64,000 nt of DNA from JAHIQC01 sp964565645 (GTDB taxonomy: Bacteria; Actinomycetota; Coriobacteriia; Anaerosomatales; JAHIQC01). This document shows positions 43,745 to 53,528 of the stretch, piece by piece (the stretch's first letter is position 1; each line of letters opens with the position of its first letter). The stretch covers positions 137,067 to 201,066 of the forward strand of contig CAZMFQ010000004.1 of assembly GCA_964565645.1 (NCBI GenBank), written 5' to 3'. The translations under genes and the position numbers were made by a program. Below the pieces are notes generated by a model, which saw nothing but the letters and a program-made list of their open reading frames with translations, searched no databases and was not told the origin of the DNA.

Positions 43745-44314
43745 ATGCATACCCATCACGACTCCGAGAACTGCGTCCGTCGCGGCATGCGCGGCCACCA
43801 CGACATGTTCGGCAAGCACGGCATGCGCCCGCCGTTCGGCATGGGCGGCCATCCCGGCTTCGGCGGTCCCGGCATGCGCGCACGTCGCGGCGATGTCCGC
43901 CCGGCGATCCTGCGCCTGCTCTCCGAGCAGCCCATGCACGGCTACCAGATCATCCAGGAGCTCTCCGCCAGAAGCGGCGGCGTCTGGAGCCCGAGCGCCG
44001 GCTCGGTCTACCCCACCCTGCAGATGCTCGCCGACGAGGGGCTCGTCTCCTCGGCAGAAGACGCAGGCAAGAAGGTCTTCTCGCTCACCGAGGCCGGCAT
44101 GGCCGCGGTCGCCGAGACGGCTGACCAGCCCGCTCCGTGGGAAGAAGCATCACAGGGCGATTCGGGCTTCGGCGAGTACCGCGATGCGGCCGGCCGGCTC
44201 ATGCAGGCCATGTTCCAGATCGGCAAGGGCGGCACCGAGGCGCAGCGCACCGCTGCCATCGAGGTCCTGACCGACGCCCGCAAGAAGCTCTACGCCATCC
44301 TCGCCGAGGACTAG
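43745..44314 (+). CDS. PadR-family transcriptional regulator with His/Met-rich N-terminus
   Basis: 189 residues from ATG 43745 (AAGGATG upstream). The N-terminal ~45 residues are rich in His, Met and Gly (MHTHHDSENC, GHHDMFGKHG), suggesting metal binding. The winged helix follows at ~50-115 (RPAILRLLSEQPMHGYQI and GSVYPTLQMLADEGLV, the PadR signature). A C-terminal helical dimerisation arm completes it. The gene is 6 bp upstream of the ABC1 kinase gene and likely controls both through the palindrome at 43707. Confidence 0.9.
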   Translation: MHTHHDSENCVRRGMRGHHDMFGKHGMRPPFGMGGHPGFGGPGMRARRGDVRPAILRLLSEQPMHGYQIIQELSARSGGVWSPSAGSVYPTLQMLADEGLVSSAEDAGKKVFSLTEAGMAAVAETADQPAPWEEASQGDSGFGEYRDAAGRLMQAMFQIGKGGTEAQRTAAIEVLTDARKKLYAILAED

Positions 44315-44320
44315 GAAGCC

Positions 44321-46015
44321 ATGAAGCCGTCACAGTTGCGTGCCCGGTACCGTCGCATCGTGTTCTTCTTCGGCCGGGTGACGCTCGGCTTCATACTCTG
44401 GGAGATCCTCCTCCCCCGCATCGGCCTCGGCGGCTGGTCGGCCCGGACCCGTTCCGAGCGCAGCCGCCGCACGGCCGTGCGCTTCCGCGCGCTCGCGATC
44501 CGCATGGGCGGCCTGATGATCAAGGTCGGCCAGTTCCTCTCCGCACGCCTCGACGTGCTGCCAGCCGAGATCACCGACGAGCTCTCGGGCCTACAGGACG
44601 AGGTCCCGCCCGAGCCTTTCGAGGCAATCCGCGCGCAGGCCGAGGCCGAACTCGGCGCCGCGCTCACCTCGCGCTATGCGTCTTTCGACGAGACGCCGCT
44701 CGCCGCCGCCTCGCTCGGGCAGGCGCACCGGGCCTGCCTCCTGCCTCAGGACGCCGAGGAGCTGGGCTTTGACGATGTCGTGGTCAAGGTCCAGCGTCCG
44801 CACATCGAGCAGATCGTGGAGGTCGACCTCGCTGCGATCCGCCGCGTCGGCGGCTGGCTGCAGCGCTACAAGCCCGTGGCCAAGCGCGCCGACGTGCACG
44901 CGCTCGTCGAGGAGTTCGCGACCACGACCCGCGCCGAGATCGACTACCTCGCCGAAGCGAGCAACGCCGAGTCGTTCGCGGAGTCCTTCGCCGACGATCC
45001 GCGCATCCGCGTGCCCCGGGTCGTCTGGGAGCGCACCACCCGCCGGGTGCTCACGCTGGAGGACGTCACCGCGATCAAGCTCTCCGAGTACGACGAGATC
45101 ACGGCCGCAGGCATCGATCGCGGCGCGGTCGCGGAGGTGCTCCTCGGCACGTATATGCGCCAGATCTTCGAGGACGGCTTCTTTCACGCCGACCCGCATC
45201 CGGGCAACCTGTTCGTAGCGCCGCGCGAGACCCTCGACGCGAGCGGCCGACGTGACTGGCAGCTCACGTTCATCGACTTCGGGATGATGGGACGCGTGCC
45301 CGAGAACCTGCGTACGGGGCTGCGTGAGGCGCTCATCGCCATCGGGACGCAGGACGGCACGCGACTCGTGGGCAGCTTCAAGACGCTCGACGTGCTGCTG
45401 CCGACCGCCGATCTCAAGCTCATCGAGATGGCGAGCATGCAGGTGTTCGACCGCTTCGGCGGGATGAGCATGAGCGACCTGCGCGGCATCGATCACGCCG
45501 AGATGATGAGTTTCGGGCTGCAGTTCCGCGAGCTGATGCTCAACATGCCGTTCCAACTGCCCGAGAACCTGCTGCTGCTCGGGCGCACCGTCGCGATCCT
45601 GTCGGGCATGTGCACCGGCCTCGATCCCGAGTTCAACGTCTGGAGCTCGATCGCGCCGTACGCCGACAAGCTCATCTCCGACGAGGGCGGTTCGACCTGG
45701 GACACGGTGCTCGCCGAGGGCACCAAGATCCTGCAGACCGCCGTGGGCCTGCCGGGACGCGCGGACCGCGTGCTCACGCTCATGGAGCGCGGCGAGTTCA
45801 ACGTGCAGACCCCGCTGCTCGACCTGCGCGTACGCAGGCTCGAACGCTCGGTGGGTCGTGTGGCGATGGCGCTCGTGTTCGCCGCGCTGCTGCTTGCCGG
45901 CGCGATCCTGTACCCGACCGAGCCCGTGCTCGCGAAGGTGCTCATGGGCGCGTCCGTGCTGCCGCTGCTGCGCGTGCTCATGGGTGGCCGAGGAGGCCAT
46001 CCGGGACGGGGGTAG
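44321..46015 (+). CDS. ABC1/UbiB-family atypical kinase
   Basis: 564 residues. Conserved family motifs: KVGQFLSAR (KxGQ, ~67), AAASLGQAHRA (Ala-rich nucleotide loop, ~128), VKVQRPH, DPHPGNL (~290) and FIDFGMMG (~318). Two C-terminal TM helices (~510-555) anchor it. The family is linked to isoprenoid-quinone biosynthesis or lipid handling; here no other quinone gene is adjacent. It is co-transcribed with the PadR gene (6-bp gap) and meets the antiporter operon tail to tail with a 2-bp gap. Confidence 0.93.
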   Translation: MKPSQLRARYRRIVFFFGRVTLGFILWEILLPRIGLGGWSARTRSERSRRTAVRFRALAIRMGGLMIKVGQFLSARLDVLPAEITDELSGLQDEVPPEPFEAIRAQAEAELGAALTSRYASFDETPLAAASLGQAHRACLLPQDAEELGFDDVVVKVQRPHIEQIVEVDLAAIRRVGGWLQRYKPVAKRADVHALVEEFATTTRAEIDYLAEASNAESFAESFADDPRIRVPRVVWERTTRRVLTLEDVTAIKLSEYDEITAAGIDRGAVAEVLLGTYMRQIFEDGFFHADPHPGNLFVAPRETLDASGRRDWQLTFIDFGMMGRVPENLRTGLREALIAIGTQDGTRLVGSFKTLDVLLPTADLKLIEMASMQVFDRFGGMSMSDLRGIDHAEMMSFGLQFRELMLNMPFQLPENLLLLGRTVAILSGMCTGLDPEFNVWSSIAPYADKLISDEGGSTWDTVLAEGTKILQTAVGLPGRADRVLTLMERGEFNVQTPLLDLRVRRLERSVGRVAMALVFAALLLAGAILYPTEPVLAKVLMGASVLPLLRVLMGGRGGHPGRG

Positions 46016-46017
46016 CC

Positions 46018-48678
46018 TCAGCCCCGCATCGCGAGCGCGCCCAGGAACGCGAGCATGACCACGAAGATGACCGCGACGTTGAACGACATGTCGCGAGCGT
46101 AGCGCTGGATCGCCATGCGCGTGCCGACGACGCTCGCCTCGTCGAAGCGGTCCTCGAACGCCCAGTTGGCGCGTTCCTGGGTGACCGACTCGACCACGAG
46201 GCGGCTGATCTCCGAGATCCAGCGCGCGAGGCGCTCGAGCCTGCTCAGGCCCTCGGTGCGATACAACTGAAGAGCCGCCCGGGACGACGCCGGGGACCCG
46301 GAGCCCACGACCGCAGGCCGCAACCCGCCACGCGGCAGGAGATCGGCGAGCAGCACGTCGAACCGTTCGGCCCCTATGAGCCGGTTCACGCCTGCGGAGA
46401 TCTCACGGTTCACGTCGCGACCCGCCACGCGCAGGGGTGCGACCTGCAGGACGGTCTCGGCGACCGCCGCGCGTGAGGCGGCAAGGCCGGACACGACGCC
46501 GTCGAACCCCGCGCAGATCTCCTCGGCACACCCGTAGCGGACGACGTCTGAGATGACGCCCATCCGTTCGGTGAACACCCGGCTGGCCATGTGGAGCGCC
46601 ACCTGGCGCCCGGCGTCGACGAGCGCATCGGCCTCGGCGGGCGCCAAGCCGCGGGCCGCGATGTCCGCCGTGATCGCCTCGACCGCGTGACGCACGGTCG
46701 CCTGACGTTCGCGTTCGAGCACGACGTACGCGTGCTGCACGAAGCGCTGGTCGCGCGGCCCGGGGGCGCCGGTGAGCAGTGTGGTCACAAAGAGTCGGCG
46801 CGCCCGGTCCATCCGCCGCCACTCATGGCGGTAGCGCACGCGGGTCCTTCGCAGCCACTGCGAGACCGAGCGGCGCACGAGCTCGTACCAGTCATCCACG
46901 AACGCGCTGCCGGAGATGACGCCGTGCGCGGCCTTGGTGTACCAGTAGTCGACGCCGAACCACTTGGGGGCGTGCAGGTGGAACAGCCCGAACCGCCGTC
47001 CCACGACGAAGATGAGCGCGCCGAGCACGAACGGGATGACGAGCGACTGGAGATCCGCGGCACTCAGGTACATCGTCTCGAGATACTCCTCGAGCAGCGT
47101 CGCGTGCAGCCCCCACGATTCCAGGCCGGGGGCGAACACTCCTCGCAACAGCAGTTGCGGAGCCACACCGAGCACCACGATCGCGCTCGCGAGCAGCCCC
47201 ATGCCGGCAAGCATCCTCGGCGGGGCTTCACGCACATCCGGGCCGTACTCCTGTTTCGGCCTGCCGAGGAACACGAACCCGATGAGCTTGATGAACGAAC
47301 AGGCCGTGCCCCCGCAGGTGATGATGAAGATCCACTCAGCGACCGCGAGCGAGGCGAGCTCGTGCAACTCCCCCGCCTCGACGATCGCATGGTGGATCAT
47401 GCACTTGCTCACGAAGCCGTTGAACAGGGGCACTCCGGTGATGCCGAACGCGGCGATGAGCGTGAACAGGAACGTGAGCGGCATGCGCTTCCAAAGGCCG
47501 CCGAGCTTGTACATGTCGAGTTCGGCCGTTCGGAAGAACACGGCCCCGACCCCCAGGAACAGTGCGCCCTTGAAGATCGCGTGGTTGACCACGTGATACA
47601 GCGCGCCGCCGATCCCCATCGCGCCGTGCGCGCCGAGGTAGCCCGCGGCGCCGAGCCCCGCGAGGATGAAGCCCATCTGGCTCACGCTGTGATACGCGAG
47701 CATCCGCTTGGCGTTGGACTGACCGAGCGCGAGCAGCACGCCGATGAACATCGTGGCCATGCCGATCCAGAGCACCACATAGCCAAGCTGGCTCGCGAAA
47801 TGCCACGCACTCTCCTCGAGTGACTCGCCGAGCTCCGGCCGCATGAGTGCGAAGAGCGTGCGGAAGATGCCGTACGCCCCAGCCTTGATCATCACACCCG
47901 AGAGCAGGGCGCTTGCCGGCGATGGCGCGACCGGATGCGCGTCGGGCAGCCAGACATGCACGGGCAGCATGCCGGCCTTGACGCCGAAGCCCAGGACCAG
48001 CAGCGCCGAGGCCGCCCAGCGCAGCGCCTCGCTACCGCCCGGAGGCAGTGGCTCGAGCGCACCGGTGCCGCCGAGCGCGAACGTGAGAAGGATACCGCCG
48101 AGGAGCGCGAAGCCGCCGACCACGGTCATCCACCAGTACTTCATCGAGGCACGCTTCGCCTCGTCGGTCTCGGTGTGGATCACAAGCAGGAACGCCACGA
48201 GCCCGAGCGCCTCGAAGAACAGGTACAGCGTCACCAGGTCGCCGGCAAGGACCACGCCGAGGTTGGCCGCGAGCACGATGAGGCTCGTGGCGTGGTAGCG
48301 GTCATGGGCGTGCTCGTGCTTGAGGTAGTCGAGCGAATAGAGAGTCGAGGCGAACCACACGAACGCCGTGAACAGCGCGAAGAGCAGCCCGAACGCGTCG
48401 ACGGTGAACGTGATCCGGCCGAGCAGGGCCGGCACCTCGCAACCGATCCGGTGCTCTGCGCTCACCGGCCCGATCATGGCCACGGCCAGAAGCAGCGCGG
48501 CCCCGGCCACGCCGGCCACGATGGCGTTGCGCAGGTGCGGCCAGCGCTTCCCGGTCGCGAGCACGAGCACCGCGCCCACGAGCGGCACCGCCACAAGCGC
48601 TGCGGGCAGCACGCTATAGGCGACGTGCCACTCCTCGGCTATGAGCTCAGCGGCCTGCACCACGTGACCGGCGTCCAT
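46018..48678 (-). CDS. NuoL/MrpA-type proton-pumping subunit with long C-terminal extension
   Basis: 886 residues. Residues ~20-560 are the usual antiporter-like core with ~14 helices: the TM5 Glu in YLFFEALGL, the TM7 Lys in GVKAGMLPVHVWLPDAHPVAPSP and the TM8 Lys in VMIKAGAYGIFR. About 230 residues of mainly hydrophilic, Arg-rich helices follow (~620-855), ending in one last TM helix (~862-884). No known domain is seen there. It is the last gene of the operon, 18 bp after 48697-50208. Confidence 0.9.
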   Translation of the reverse strand: MDAGHVVQAAELIAEEWHVAYSVLPAALVAVPLVGAVLVLATGKRWPHLRNAIVAGVAGAALLLAVAMIGPVSAEHRIGCEVPALLGRITFTVDAFGLLFALFTAFVWFASTLYSLDYLKHEHAHDRYHATSLIVLAANLGVVLAGDLVTLYLFFEALGLVAFLLVIHTETDEAKRASMKYWWMTVVGGFALLGGILLTFALGGTGALEPLPPGGSEALRWAASALLVLGFGVKAGMLPVHVWLPDAHPVAPSPASALLSGVMIKAGAYGIFRTLFALMRPELGESLEESAWHFASQLGYVVLWIGMATMFIGVLLALGQSNAKRMLAYHSVSQMGFILAGLGAAGYLGAHGAMGIGGALYHVVNHAIFKGALFLGVGAVFFRTAELDMYKLGGLWKRMPLTFLFTLIAAFGITGVPLFNGFVSKCMIHHAIVEAGELHELASLAVAEWIFIITCGGTACSFIKLIGFVFLGRPKQEYGPDVREAPPRMLAGMGLLASAIVVLGVAPQLLLRGVFAPGLESWGLHATLLEEYLETMYLSAADLQSLVIPFVLGALIFVVGRRFGLFHLHAPKWFGVDYWYTKAAHGVISGSAFVDDWYELVRRSVSQWLRRTRVRYRHEWRRMDRARRLFVTTLLTGAPGPRDQRFVQHAYVVLERERQATVRHAVEAITADIAARGLAPAEADALVDAGRQVALHMASRVFTERMGVISDVVRYGCAEEICAGFDGVVSGLAASRAAVAETVLQVAPLRVAGRDVNREISAGVNRLIGAERFDVLLADLLPRGGLRPAVVGSGSPASSRAALQLYRTEGLSRLERLARWISEISRLVVESVTQERANWAFEDRFDEASVVGTRMAIQRYARDMSFNVAVIFVVMLAFLGALAMRG

Positions 48679-48696
48679 GCACAGCCTCCCCGTCCT

Positions 48697-50208
48697 CTAC
48701 CGGCCGAAAGCGATCGCGGCAGCCAGCCGCGCGAGCGAAAGCGGCATCCCGTGGACCGAGGCCGCGAGTCCGAGCGCCACGGTCAGCGCCGTGGCCGCGA
48801 TGAGCGGGACGAGCATGCTCCACGGCGCCTCGCCACCTGTGCGTTCCGCGAGCGCCAGCGCAGCGGCGCCGGCGGGCTTGAAGTACGCGGCGTACACGAT
48901 CGGCAGCAGGTAGACCGCGGCGAGCAGCGCGCCGCCAAGCAGGACCGCGAGGTAGAGCGGCTGATCCACGTCGAGCATGCCGAGACCGAGGTACCACTTG
49001 CTCACAAAGCCAGACAGCGGGGGTGTGCCGATCATGCTGAGCGCCACCAGCGCGAAGGCCCCCGAGGTGACAGGCATGACGCGACCGATCCCATCGAGCT
49101 CGCTAACCTTGCGCGCCCCGGCCCGCTTGATGAACAGTCCGGCGCACAGGAACAGCGCGCCCTTCATGAACGCATGGTTCGTGATGTGCACGAGCGCGCC
49201 CGTGGCAGCCTGCTGCCCCAGGAGCGCCACGCCGAGGGCCACGTACCCCATCTGGCTGATCGTCGAGTACGCGAGCCGTCGCTTGAGGTTCTCCTGGTTG
49301 ACCGCGAGTATCGCCGCGAACAGAACGGTGAAGGCCGCGACACCCGCGAGATAGGGCGCCTGACCGAGTTCGCGCACGAGCTCGACGCCGAACACGCTGT
49401 AGAACACCCGCATGATGCCAAAACTCCCTGCCGCCACCATCACGCCTGAAAGCACGGCGGAGAACGGCGCTGGCGCGGCCGGATGCGCGTCGGGGACCCA
49501 TCCGTAGAGCGGCGCGAGGGCCGCCTTGACCCCGAAGCCCACCACGAAGCACCAGAAGACCGCGACGAGCCTGCTGCGGCCCATGTCCATGCTGAGCAGA
49601 CCTGCGGGCGTGAGGGTCTGGTCCCCGGCGAGGAAGTAGGTCGAAACGACCGCCAGCAGAACGAGCGAGCCGCCGATCAGGATATAGATGATGTACTTGG
49701 TGCCCGCGGCCATCGCCTCGGGCGTCTCCTCGTGAACGATGAGCGGGTAGGTCAGGATCGAGAACAGTTCGTAGAAGATGAGGAACGTGAGCAGGTTGCC
49801 GGCGTACGCGACACCCATGGTCCAGCCGAGCGCCAGCACGAGGAACGCGTAGTACCTGCCCAGGCGCTTGCCGCCCTCCATGTAGCCGAACGAGTACACG
49901 AGCGCGAGCAGCCATAGCACGGCTGCGGTCAGCCCGAAGAGCGCCCCCATCGCGTCGACACGCAGGTACATCCATATCGCCGGTGTGACCTGAATGACGT
50001 GCGTCTCGTAGACCGCGCCGTCGAGCACGCCGGGCACGAACCATGCCGCGACCACCACGGTCGTCGCGCTGGCCAGGGTCAGCCCGACCCTGCGCAGTCG
50101 CTCGTGTCGAGCGGTCGCCGGCACGATGACGGCCGCCGCCAGTATCGGCAGCAGGAATGCGACCGGCGGCAGGAACGACGTGATCATCCGGGCATCCAAG
50201 ACACCCAC
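48697..50208 (-). CDS. NuoM/MrpD-type antiporter-like subunit lacking the TM8 lysine
   Basis: 503 residues from GTG 50208 (ATG 50187 is possible). Fourteen-helix core with the TM5 Glu in IFYELFSIL and the TM7 Lys in GVKAALAPLYGWVPDAHP. Where relatives have a Lys in TM8 (V-x-K-A/T-G), this protein has VMVAAGSFGIMR, so one residue thought to relay protons is missing. It is 3 bp downstream of 50212-51687. Confidence 0.9.
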   Translation of the reverse strand: MGVLDARMITSFLPPVAFLLPILAAAVIVPATARHERLRRVGLTLASATTVVVAAWFVPGVLDGAVYETHVIQVTPAIWMYLRVDAMGALFGLTAAVLWLLALVYSFGYMEGGKRLGRYYAFLVLALGWTMGVAYAGNLLTFLIFYELFSILTYPLIVHEETPEAMAAGTKYIIYILIGGSLVLLAVVSTYFLAGDQTLTPAGLLSMDMGRSRLVAVFWCFVVGFGVKAALAPLYGWVPDAHPAAPAPFSAVLSGVMVAAGSFGIMRVFYSVFGVELVRELGQAPYLAGVAAFTVLFAAILAVNQENLKRRLAYSTISQMGYVALGVALLGQQAATGALVHITNHAFMKGALFLCAGLFIKRAGARKVSELDGIGRVMPVTSGAFALVALSMIGTPPLSGFVSKWYLGLGMLDVDQPLYLAVLLGGALLAAVYLLPIVYAAYFKPAGAAALALAERTGGEAPWSMLVPLIAATALTVALGLAASVHGMPLSLARLAAAIAFGR

Positions 50209-50211
50209 CCC

Positions 50212-51687
50212 CTACATGCCGAAGACGAAATGGACGGCAGCCTCCGCCAGCGAGAAGGGCATGCCGGGAACCTGTGTGGTCAGACCGAGCAAGACGACGT
50301 AGACCGCGCAGATCAGCGTCGGCCACAGCAACGTCGGGCGCGCCTCACGCACGTCCACCCGCGTGCCGGGCGGGACCCTGAAGAACGCGATGTAGACGAT
50401 CGGGAACCAGTAGGCGGCGTTGAGGAGCGAGCTTACGACCATCACGATCGCGAACCACCACTCGCCGGCCTGGAGCGCACCGAGCGACAGATACCACTTG
50501 GTCACGAAGCCGGCGAACATCGGGAAGCCCACGAAGCTGAGCGCCGCGACGGTGAACGCCCCCATCGTGTAGGGCATCCGGTACCCGAGTCCCGCGAACT
50601 CGTGGACCTGGGTCTTGCCGGTGGTGCGTTGGATCGAGCCCGCGACAAAGAACATGGTGATCTTGGCGAACGCCTGGTTCGCGATGTGGGCGATCGCGGC
50701 CGTGGCGCCGTACGGGGTCAGCAACGTGGCACCGAGCACGATGTAGCTCAGCTGGCTGATCGTCGAGTACGCGAGTCTTCGCTTGAAGTTGTCCTGGAAG
50801 ATCGCGATGAACGACGCTGCAAAGATCGTGAACACAGCGACCCACGACAGCCACTTCACCAGCGGCAACTCACGCAGAAGCGCGACCCCGAACACGTTGT
50901 AGAACACCCGAAGCAGCCCGAAAGCGCCCGCCTTGACCACCGCGACCGCGTGCAGCAGGGCGCTGACCGGCGTCGGCGCCACCATCGCGCTCGGCAGCCA
51001 GCCATGCAGCGGCATGATCGCCAGCTTGACGCCGAAGCCGATCACGAACGCGAACAGGAGCCACGAGAGCGGCCCCACCCCCGCCGACAGCGACAGGATG
51101 CCGGGCTTGCTCAGCGTGAGGGTGCCGGCCATGTCGTAGGTCACGACCGACCCGAGCAGCACGAACGCGCCGCCGATGAGCGTGTAGGTCAGGTACTTCC
51201 TGCCCGCCTTCATCGCCTCGGGGGTCTGCTCGTGGATGACGAGCGGGTACGTGCAGATGGTGAGCGTCTCGTAGAACAGGAACAGCGTCAGGATGTTCTC
51301 CGCGAACGCGATGCCCACCGTGGCCGAGACACACAGCGCGAAGAAGCCGAAGAACCGCGTCTTCGCGTGCTCGGGCTCCATGTAGCCGATCGCGTACACC
51401 GTCGTGATCAGCCACAGCGTCGAACTGACCGCCGCAAAGAACATCCCGAGCGCGTCGGCCCGAAACCCGATCCCGATGCCCGGCGTGAAGTCGACGAGCT
51501 TGTAGACGAACACGGTCCCCTTGAGTGCACCGGGCAGCATGGAGATAACGACCACGAGCTTCACCGCCGCAGCGCTCAGGCTCCAAAAGTACAGCCAGAA
51601 CCGGCTGCGCCTCGTGAGGAACACGAGCCCCGCGCACGCGAAGGAGATCGCCGGCGCGAGCATCGGTCTGAGGTCGATGACTTCCAT
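50212..51687 (-). CDS. NuoM/MrpD-type antiporter-like subunit
   Basis: 491 residues. Core helices with the TM5 Glu in FLFYETLTI, the TM7 Lys in GVKLAIMPLHGWLPSA and the TM8 Lys in VAVVKAGAFGLLR. It lacks the DAH after WLP that its neighbours have (WLPSAMVAP). It is 2 bp downstream of the mrpD-like gene. The third of four NuoL/M-type subunits in the operon. Confidence 0.9.
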   Translation of the reverse strand: MEVIDLRPMLAPAISFACAGLVFLTRRSRFWLYFWSLSAAAVKLVVVISMLPGALKGTVFVYKLVDFTPGIGIGFRADALGMFFAAVSSTLWLITTVYAIGYMEPEHAKTRFFGFFALCVSATVGIAFAENILTLFLFYETLTICTYPLVIHEQTPEAMKAGRKYLTYTLIGGAFVLLGSVVTYDMAGTLTLSKPGILSLSAGVGPLSWLLFAFVIGFGVKLAIMPLHGWLPSAMVAPTPVSALLHAVAVVKAGAFGLLRVFYNVFGVALLRELPLVKWLSWVAVFTIFAASFIAIFQDNFKRRLAYSTISQLSYIVLGATLLTPYGATAAIAHIANQAFAKITMFFVAGSIQRTTGKTQVHEFAGLGYRMPYTMGAFTVAALSFVGFPMFAGFVTKWYLSLGALQAGEWWFAIVMVVSSLLNAAYWFPIVYIAFFRVPPGTRVDVREARPTLLWPTLICAVYVVLLGLTTQVPGMPFSLAEAAVHFVFGM

Positions 51688-51689
51688 GC

Positions 51690-53174
51690 CTAACCCCCCA
51701 TCGGCCCGAGCAGCCGCGTGACCGCGGGCTCGATGAAGCTCAGGGGCAGTCTGCCGAGGATGCCCATGATCAGACAGAGCGCCGCCAGCACGAGCACAGG
51801 GGCGAGCATGCTGAGCGGCGCCTCTTTGACCTGCGAGATCTCAGCGTGAACGGGCTGCTGGAAGTAGAAGGCGTTCACCATCCGGATGTAGTACACGAAG
51901 ATGAACAGCGCACCGAACACGAGCGCGAAGCCGAACACCGGCTGGTTCGCCTCGATCGCGCCGAGCGCGATGTACCACTTGCACAGGAACCCCGCGGTCG
52001 GCGGCATGCCCACGATCGAGATCGCGCCGATCGAGATCGCGGCGGTCGTGAGCGGCATGGAGCGCCCGATCCCCCGCAGGTCCGTCAAGTTGCGGTAGCC
52101 CGTACGGTAGATGATGGCGCCGGCTCCCAGGAACAGCGTGGCCTTGATGATCGCGTGGTTGAAGATGTGGACCGTCGCGCCGATCATGCTGTAGCGGCTC
52201 GCAAGCCCGAGCCCCATGACGATGTAGCCCACGTTGGAGATCGTCGAGTACGCGAGCATCATCTTGATGTCTTCCTGGAAGATGGCAAAGAACGCGCCCA
52301 TCACGATCGAGATCGCCCCGAGCCACACGAGCATGAGGTTCAGCGCGCTCAGATCGAGGACACGGGCGCCGTAGTAGATCTGATACATCCGGATCAGTCC
52401 CAGAAGACCCGTCTTGACCACGAGGCCCGAAAGGATCGCGCTCACCGGGCTCGGCGCGATCGCGTGGGCGTCGGGCAGCCAGATGTGCAGCGGAAAGAGC
52501 GCCGCTTTGACCATGAACCCCGCGACGATCACGGCGAACGCGAGCATCGCGGGCGCCTCGGGCGCTCCGCTGAGCCGCGACGAGATGTCCGCCATGTTCA
52601 GGCTGCCGGTAAGCGCATAGAGCACCCCGATGCCCAGGAGCACGAGCAGCGAGGAGACCGCGCCCATGATGAGGTACTTGAATGCCGCCATCTCGGCGAT
52701 GTGCTCGCCGCTCACCGCGACGAGCGCGTAGCTGGACAGCGACAGGATCTCCATGAACACGAAGAGGTTGAACAGGTCGCCGGTCACCACGAAGCCGATC
52801 ATGCCCGCGAGGTTCAGGAGCAACAGGGTGTAGTAGTACGGGAGTCGCTGGGCCGGCAGTTCCTTCTCGGCGTAGCGGAACGAGAAGAGGATCGCGAGGG
52901 TGCCGAGCAGGCATATGACGCTGATCGACGCGGAGAACTCGTCGAAGCGCAGCTCGATGCCGTAGGGCGGCTCCCAGCCTCCGAGATACGCTGAGAACGG
53001 CCCGACCTGGGCCACATGGACCATGAGGTAGAGCCCGACCGCGGACGTGAGGAGCATCACGCCGAGGGCCCACAGCCCTGCCCGACGAGCGCCGCGCCCC
53101 GCCACGACCGGCGTGAGTACCGCGCCCAGGAGCGGCAGGATGATGGCCGCAACTATCATCGTCCCGGCGTTCAT
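51690..53174 (-). CDS. mrpD: Mrp-type antiporter subunit D
   Basis: 494 residues. Closest in layout to MrpD/MnhD: the TM5 Glu in FVFMEILSLSSYAL, the TM7 Lys in MVKAALFPLHIWLPDAHAIAP, the TM8 Lys in LVVKTGLLGLIR, and MLAYSTISNVGYI in TM10. It directly abuts mrpC (stop to start with no gap). It forms part of the membrane ion path of the Na+/H+ antiporter complex. Confidence 0.93.
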   Translation of the reverse strand: MNAGTMIVAAIILPLLGAVLTPVVAGRGARRAGLWALGVMLLTSAVGLYLMVHVAQVGPFSAYLGGWEPPYGIELRFDEFSASISVICLLGTLAILFSFRYAEKELPAQRLPYYYTLLLLNLAGMIGFVVTGDLFNLFVFMEILSLSSYALVAVSGEHIAEMAAFKYLIMGAVSSLLVLLGIGVLYALTGSLNMADISSRLSGAPEAPAMLAFAVIVAGFMVKAALFPLHIWLPDAHAIAPSPVSAILSGLVVKTGLLGLIRMYQIYYGARVLDLSALNLMLVWLGAISIVMGAFFAIFQEDIKMMLAYSTISNVGYIVMGLGLASRYSMIGATVHIFNHAIIKATLFLGAGAIIYRTGYRNLTDLRGIGRSMPLTTAAISIGAISIVGMPPTAGFLCKWYIALGAIEANQPVFGFALVFGALFIFVYYIRMVNAFYFQQPVHAEISQVKEAPLSMLAPVLVLAALCLIMGILGRLPLSFIEPAVTRLLGPMGG

Positions 53175-53528
53175 CTACTCCATCTCCCGCAGTTCGTCGG
53201 CCTCGATCGTCCCGCAGTGGCGATAGATGCGGATGATGAGGCTCAGGGCGAGCGAGGTCGTGCTGACGGCGACCACGATCCCGGTGAGGATGAGCGCTTG
53301 CGGGATCGGGTTGGTGAACGGTGCCGCAGCGCCCGAGCCCATGATCGGCGCGTCGCCGCCGTCCACCACACCGAGCGCCACGATGAAGGCGAACACCGAG
53401 GTCTCCATGATGTTGAGCCCGATGAACTTCTTGATGAGGTTGTTCTTGGTGATGACGCAGTACAGGCCGATGCAGAACAGCACCACCGAGCCCACGTAGT
53501 CCAGGTTCGTCCACAGCGCGTCGATCAT
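53175..53528 (-). CDS. mrpC: Mrp-type antiporter subunit C (NuoK-like)
   Basis: 117 residues from ATG 53528, overlapping mrpB by 4 bases; the ORF extends to 53627 in a different frame context. Three TM helices, with the NuoK-like GLNIMETSVFAFIV (conserved Glu in TM2) and ALILTGIVVAVSTTSLALSL at the third helix. Small and typical of MnhC. Confidence 0.92.
   Translation of the reverse strand: MIDALWTNLDYVGSVVLFCIGLYCVITKNNLIKKFIGLNIMETSVFAFIVALGVVDGGDAPIMGSGAAAPFTNPIPQALILTGIVVAVSTTSLALSLIIRIYRHCGTIEADELREME

Noticed and set aside
49999..52994. Plus-strand ORFs over the antiporter genes
   Set aside because: Translations are nearly all Arg, Asp, Glu, His and Gln, the mirror of membrane-helix codons.
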